The translations under genes and the position numbers were made by a program. This document shows, piece by piece, positions 58,758 through 64,000 of a stretch of 64,000 bases of DNA. Origin of the DNA: Sipunculus nudus (taxonomy: Eukaryota > Annelida > Sipuncula > Golfingiida > Sipunculidae); assembly GCA_026874595.1 (NCBI GenBank), contig CM049306.1:63434019-63498018 (forward strand), given 5' to 3'. The notes beneath the pieces were generated by a model. The model was given only the letters and a program-made list of their open reading frames with translations, had not been told where the DNA came from and searched no databases. Numbering within the stretch: the stretch's first letter is position 1; each line of letters opens with the position of its first letter.

Positions 58758-60140
58758 ACCTTTAAAAACAGAAATAAGAGATTAAGCATCGCAGTCTAAC
58801 AACAGGATGTAATGGGATTCTTGAAATTCTTGAAATTAAATTCTATCTCTAGTTGTACCCTGAGGTGCTTTACGGACTCAGACTTTAAAACATTGTATTT
58901 CATTCTTAATTAAATGTTTGTCCCATTGCGATTTACTAAGCAACTTCCTAGATCCAAAAATAACACATGCTGTCTTTTTAATTGTTCTTTTTTTTATTTG
59001 CCATCATCCAACTGTTCACTGCCCGAAGGGTACACAACAAATGGTGCGCATTTTCAGTTCTGCTTGATACTTTCTGCCAGTATACGCATTCCTAAACATA
59101 TATTAATCCGCAAAACCATATAAATCAATAGAAGACGGAATTATTTCCTTCAGTGTATTGCTATACGTCACAGAAAAGATAGGGACCAGTGGAGAAACAT
59201 TGTGAAAAAGGGAATGTGAGCTAGGTCGTATTCCTTGGAAAATTCTATGGATAAGAAGGACTAGTTTCTGACAGGTCTGCAAATGAATAATATTAAAGGG
59301 ACTTATTCACCTATTTGACCTTTCTAAAGTAAAGGTAATCCCTTGGAGCTTCTAAAAAATAGGCCAGAAAACATGGATATCACTGCACACAGGCTGCTTG
59401 TTTTGTTTATATCAACGCGTTTATAATATGCGAGGGCCCGCCAAAATAATCAAAACAAATTCAACAAGGGCATCTGGCAGCAAGTCAGATAAGCCAGAGC
59501 TTTGCAAATGACGTTTTGCAAGAAGTGACCTTTATACCTCTGCATATATGCAACCTACCACCTTAGGTTACATGTTTTTCCAATTTGTAAACATTGCTGT
59601 GTTTACAAACTTGTTGTTGATGAACAAGATCATAAATCCTTCATGAAGGCGTTATTAAAACTTTTCACAACCAAAATTACCCTTAGATCATAAATATATA
59701 CTCAGAGGAAGCCAGAAATCACATAAATCCTTTTTCAAAATGTAGGTGATTGGGCACCTTTAAGTCAAACCCACTCTTTTGGTAGACGTCTAAGGTTAGC
59801 AGTTTTCAAACACCTACGGTATTTCGTACGTATAGGACACACGAACAAAATTAACGCGTGCGCACACGATAAAAATAGAAAGGCAATACAGTGAGGCCTA
59901 CAACTTAAATCCTTAAGGCAAGTTCTCTACATTGGATTCAGATTATGGTCGACTATTTTGCATGTGCAAGGAACGTACCAAATAGGCTGAGACCTGAAAT
60001 ATTGCAACAGCAACAGTGCCTTTAAAAAAAGCATACAAGGGAGGTGTAATGATTAACCTTGAGTTGTAAGCTTTCCCAGAATATATACGACAAATAGAAA
60101 TGTTGCTTTAACAGTTCGGTAAACTTGGGATCATATAGCC
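58758..60140. other. intergenic, unassigned
   Basis: No gene or named repeat seen. Short ORFs only. Confidence 0.5.
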
Positions 60141-60149
60141 CTTATGTTC

Positions 60150-60740
60150 AACCCTTACCTTAAAACAGGTAACCACAAAATTTACTGATTTCTTCCACTT
60201 TTGGTGGATATACCATTCATAGGTGAAAGATGGAAGGTTTTCGGATGAACAGTTTGATTTACAATTTATCCACGATATATTTAAAGATGTGGGTCCTGTG
60301 ATTTTTACCTTTGACCTCGGGATCCCGAAATCAAAATTATTCTCACGTTGGTGGTGGTTGGTCTTTAATAAATAAGCCAATTTGTTAATCTAAACCAGAG
60401 TGATCGTCCATAGACTAGTTATGAATGGAGGGGCCCTGTGACCTTTGAACCTGTGATACCAGAAAACCGAAAAAAAATCTTCCCATATTGGCAGGTGCGC
60501 CACATGTGGAAGACGGAAGGTTAGCGATTAAACGTTTGGCGTAAACTGTATCCTTAATCTGTCTAAAGTAGTGGGTCCTTTGACCTTGACCGTTGACCTT
60601 TGAATCATTAGGGTTCTTGCTTTTCTGGTGAGCAATATCTGGAAGATGGATGGTTTGTGATGAAATGTTTGGCTTAAAATGCAACCACAATGTTTTTAAA
60701 GAAATGCGTCCTGTGTCCTTGACCTCTGACAAAGAGGTTT
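60150..60740 (-). repeat. HINE-2 monomer array fragment
   Basis: About three TGACC-core monomers (cores near 60310, 60437, 60580, 60717), strongly diverged. No terminal structures. Confidence 0.65.
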
Positions 60741-60971
60741 GTGTACACAACAGGCATTCTTATCCACAGTGCTTTAGCTAGCATGGTATACTAACGCGTG
60801 CGGACGTGATTATTATCGCGTCCGACCAAGATAATATTGCGTGCGCTGGAAATAAAAAAAATAATTTATGTGTGGCTTATACGAGCTACTGTAAAAACGC
60901 CTTCTCAAATTAATGATTTGATAATCTAAGTAACTGATCCAATTAGTCCTTCAGGAGATACAGGATCAAGT

Positions 60972-61214
60972 TCACATTTCAATTATTACTCTGACAACTT
61001 CAGTGTCCGACAATTCATTAACAGGCCTAAACTGTTCACGTTCAACCTTGCCAAGCTTATACATGGGTGTTTCCAGTAAATCGGTTATTATTTTTTTTTC
61101 GATTTTTTCCCATAAAAACTCATGGAATTCCTCTGGAATTACTAAATCAGATTTGTTTGGTGGCATTGGACACATAACCCTGTGAGATGTTTCACCAGAC
61201 ATTTTTTCCCTCAC
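60972..61214 (-). CDS. unrecognised 80-codon ORF
   Basis: An 80-residue frame with protein-like composition: PEEFHEFLWEKIEKKIIT, then REQFRPVNELSDTEVVRVII. It is Lys/Glu-rich and probably helical, with no motif I recognise. It may be a fragment of a mobile-element ORF or a solitary exon of an unseen gene. No function assigned. Confidence 0.25.
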   Translation of the reverse strand: MREKMSGETSHRVMCPMPPNKSDLVIPEEFHEFLWEKIEKKIITDLLETPMYKLGKVEREQFRPVNELSDTEVVRVIIEM

Positions 61215-62240
61215 TTTTCATATCAGTACATTTGTTACTAAGTGTTGGTCTAAGAAACTGAACGATGAAAGTTTTGTATTTCATTTTCTCATTATGGTAA
61301 GCAATTAAATGGACTACGCGTTTTCAAGTTGACTTTGCTTAATCTTAGCGAACACACTCTTTCATTATAAACAAATTAACCATTGACCATTGTTTTCAGC
61401 GGAATTGATTTAATATTAATCCATTGCTGAGACAAAAACAAAAAATGCAAAATCAGCCCATTTGACGATGTGTTTACTTGAGTTCAGGTTCTAAAAAACT
61501 GGCCTGGCTTTTTTTCTACAAATTTGACAGGCTGACCTGAATACATGTGGTGATGATGCATATTCCTTCGTTTTTGGATTATTAGACCATTATCCAATAA
61601 TCATGGCCCAACATACACGTGTACAAACTTTTATGAGACCCCGCCCAGCCATTGCTGAAAACAGCTGCTAAAGGACGACGGACGAAAGACAAAGGAGGTT
61701 AAAGTTGCTTGATATGCTGTTTTTATACGCATATTCTCAACGAAGGTATAAGGTAAAACTTTTATTACAGTAACTGACACAGCTGAAATGTATTCAGCAG
61801 ATGTAGTATATTTACCAGCCTGTCCATAACTGTTCGCTTTATTCTAGTTTTCAAAACTGCCATATACTGGATAATTTAGGGAAAGTAAGTGGAATAATCA
61901 AATTCACTGAATAGAGAAACTATTGCAAATTGTGTTTTTATTCCACTTTTATCAAGTGTACTAGGCAATCAACGTGTATTTGGCTGTTTGATCTAACATC
62001 ATATCATTACCAAGGACCTGCGCTACCAATTAAGGACCTGTGCTTCATTAGCAAACCAAGGCCCAGTTGATACCCTTTAATTGTGCGGGTGTGCCTCGTG
62101 TACAACAAGGTACATGATTACGTAGTGGTCGTTCACTGAAGAGTAGCCTTTAACATGCAAACCACTCAGTGAATTGATACAATATGTGCCCATCTGACTC
62201 ACTGAGTGCTGTAATTTCATGTTTTAATTCGCAAATATAG
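61215..62240. other. intergenic, unassigned
   Basis: Nothing assignable. A weak 'aaggacgacggacgaaagac' phrase at 61672 echoes HINE tails. Confidence 0.5.
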
Positions 62241-62490
62241 GTCATCATGACCTGTTTTCAGAGAATTGGCCTAAGACCTCCCTGGATGAAAATTAAGACG
62301 TTTCTAGGTCTAACGATCACGGTTTGTGCCCTATTAACGTTTGAAGGTCTAAAAAAATAATGAGAAAAAAATGCATAAAAATTGGAAAAAATACAGATGA
62401 TGCCAACAGTAAACAGAAACTGATGAAACACTATATGATCAATACGCATTGAAAGTATCATGACAATCAATAAAGGAGTTATTCTTCTTA
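62240..62490 (+). repeat. satellite-type monomer fragment
   Basis: Reads 'atataggtcatcatgacctg', 'gacctccctggatga', 'ggtttgtgccctattaacg' and 'tcatgacaatcaat', i.e. words of the 339-bp monomer and HINE-2 5' half, partly rearranged. It abuts the gypsy LTR. Confidence 0.5.
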
Positions 62491-62612
62491 TGTAACTGGA
62501 GCAACACCAGATCTACAATAATACATTTATTAGTCCAAACCGCTAGTGGCGCCTTCTATCTCTTATTCATGAAACTATAAAATAGATTGGCGTCTGCCAC
62601 TAATATATTACA
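62491..62612 (-). mobile_element. Ty3/gypsy 3' LTR (122 bp)
   Basis: On the minus strand it starts TGTAATATATTAG and ends CAGTTACA, with AATAAA inside. Immediately upstream on that strand is a purine tract AAGGGGAGAG (polypurine tract). 122 bp is short for an LTR but the terminal TGTAA/TTACA and the adjacent tract support it. Contains GGCGCC. The matching 5' LTR lies beyond the right edge. Confidence 0.65.
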
Positions 62613-62745
62613 CTGCTCTCCCCTTAGAAAGAACATTGGGAGGTGGTCAACATCATAAAAAAATAAACAAGGTACATTCATATACTAGTATATACCTCCA
62701 TACACACATAAACACCACTTTACATGGTACATTAAACATTAATAA

Positions 62746-63045
62746 TTAAAGATTCATCTTCTGTACTGGTTTTACAGTTCTGCTTGACCTTCTTAAAGGT
62801 ATTGATTCTAACTGACAAGGAACTGTTCTATCTTCTTGTGTAATATTTGATGAACTGCCAGCAGTGACATCAATATTTGGATTAACTGTCTCTACAGTTT
62901 CAGAGGTATTATTATCAGTCTTAAGATCTACAGTCTTATCTAGCATTACAAGAACAGAAAGGTCCTCACATACTCCTTTGTCCACACCTATGTTACAATA
63001 ATCTGGGTTTGGTAATCTTAAAAGTGCATCACAGTTAGCATGCTG
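62746..63045 (-). pseudogene. Ty3/gypsy polyprotein C-terminal tail, integrase missing
   Basis: The frame ends with PLRRSSRTVKPVQKM and a stop at about 62746, typical of the extreme C-terminus of gypsy polyproteins. Just upstream in the same frame is ANCDALLRLPN, which normally belongs right after RNase H. The integrase that should lie between the two is absent, so the copy has a large internal deletion. A stop codon (63046-63048) separates it from the RNase H frame. Confidence 0.75.
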
Positions 63046-63940
63046 TTAGGAAGTTCTATACTCTATGGTGTACTCATAGGCTGACAACATCAACGCCAAT
63101 CTTTGCATCCTAGCAGCAGCCAATGTGGGGATTCCAGTTTTGGGCCCTAATATAGCCACCAATGGTTTGTGATCGGTTATCAAAGTGAACTTCCGTCCAT
63201 ACAGATATTCATGAAATTTTTTATTCCAAAGATTATAGAAAGTGCTTCTCTCTCTATCTGAGAGTAATTACGTTCACTTTTTGTCATTGTCCGAGGGGCA
63301 AATGCAATAGGCCTTTCTTCTCCATTGTCCATTATGTGGCTGATTAAAGCCCCAAGGCCATAGGGGCGAAGCATCACAAGCTAATCTGAGCTCACGTTTA
63401 GGATCATAATGAACCAAAACACTATCACTGGTTAACCTTTGTTTACAAGTCTCATAAGCAGTTTGACAAGCCTTTGACCATTTCCACCTAACATTTTTCT
63501 TCAACAACTCATGTAATGGCTCTAAGGTGGTAGCTAAATCTTCAAAAAATTGGTGATAATATTGGATCATGCCTAAGAATGATCTCAACTCTGAGACATT
63601 TTTAGGCACTGGTGCCCTTTTCACTGCTTCAATCTTGGACTCTACAGGTCTAACTCCTTCAGCATCCAATTGAAAACCTAAATATACTACCTCAGATTTC
63701 AAGAATTCACATTTGGCCAATTTCAAATGTACATTGCGTTTGTTTAACCGATTCAGGACTTCCTCTAAAATCTCTAGGTTTTCCTCAGGATTAATACCAC
63801 CAATTAATATGTCATCTTGTTTACACACGCATTTTGGTATCCTCTGCAGTATCTGGTCCATTTTAGCCTGAAATAACTTAGGAGCAGACTTAACTCCATA
63901 TGGAAGTTTGGTATAACTGTATAAACCCTTATGTGTATTT
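63046..63940 (-). pseudogene. Ty3/gypsy reverse transcriptase-RNase H relic
   Basis: Minus-strand frames encode LPYGVKSAPKLFQ (63920-63880), QDDILIGG (RT catalytic Asp pair kept, the usual Tyr before it replaced by Lys), YLGFQLDAEGV, LRSFLGMIQYYHQF, then RNase H with LACDASP. A one-base insertion in the C run at about 63368-63372 shifts the frame, after which PYGLGALISH, RNYSQIEREALSI and TDHKPL follow. It ends at a stop. The N-terminal RT, protease and gag are beyond the window or degraded (frame is already broken at about 63940). Confidence 0.85.
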
Positions 63941-64000
63941 CATCCCTTCGTAGCTATCTTGAAACAAATGACTCTGTCTGCGTAACAGCAACTCTAGTCG

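Overview
This is eukaryotic, intron-rich, AT-rich DNA crowded with transposable-element debris. Rolling-circle-type elements with internal satellite monomers, ACGG simple-sequence tails, tRNA-derived SINEs, Ty3/gypsy and LINE remnants and one recognisable animal signalling gene point to a marine invertebrate. My best guess is a bivalve mollusc. The animal assignment is secure; the bivalve assignment is inference from repeat style only.

The one host gene I can support runs on the minus strand from a start codon at 44261 to beyond the left edge. It encodes an FGD-family (FYVE, RhoGEF and PH domain) exchange factor for Rho GTPases. Ten coding exons (44261-42711, 36886-36782, 36459-36332, 32210-32054, 21027-20940, 20175-20125, 11696-11638, 7712-7566, 1065-964, 547-468) join in perfect phase to 822 codons. 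They give a long disordered N-terminus, the whole DH (RhoGEF) domain and the first half of the PH domain. The rest of PH1, the FYVE finger and the C-terminal PH domain must lie left of the window.

The introns are built largely from two families that look like non-autonomous Helentron/HINE-type rolling-circle elements, both lying with their 3' ends to the left (minus orientation). HINE-1 carries subterminal inverted repeats with core TATCCCCAGACAA plus a GGCACC/GGTGCC hairpin (9.5-11.3, 22.5-26.1, 26.8-28.9, 29.6-31.8, 33.4-34.1 and 48.1-50.0 kb). HINE-2 carries CTCAGCTG/CAGCTGAG subterminal repeats and tandem monomers of about 145-290 bp containing TGACCTTGACCTTTGACC (4.1-5.2, 5.3-6.8, 23.0-24.9, 41.0-42.5 and 52.8-57.1 kb, plus fragments). 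One HINE-2 is inserted inside a HINE-1, which defines its ends. Three HINE-1 copies carry HINE-2 monomers, so modules have been exchanged. Intron 4 holds a very recent 2.83-kb tandem duplication with HINE-1 tails at its borders. Other intron content includes a twin-priming-like inverted LINE (7.9-9.2 kb), a short-TIR element (12.5-13.1 kb), a 5.2-kb long-inverted-repeat structure (13.2-18.5 kb), a possible solo LTR (18.7-19.3 kb) and a GC-rich 550-bp TIR element (37.1-37.6 kb).

Upstream of the gene (44.3-64 kb) are a 257-bp tandem duplication inside an inverted repeat, a possible divergent promoter, and a triple nest. In that nest a LINE ORF2 relic (50.4-52.3 and 57.1-57.6 kb) is split by a HINE-2, which is split by an opposite-strand element holding a 339-bp satellite in an alternating two-type arrangement. 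At the right edge is a Ty3/gypsy relic on the minus strand with a 122-bp 3' LTR and no integrase. I see no rRNA, no intact tRNA and no CRISPR. The most interesting material is the rolling-circle family set, its module swapping, and the nuclear-receptor-like DR1 motifs it has scattered through the FGD introns.
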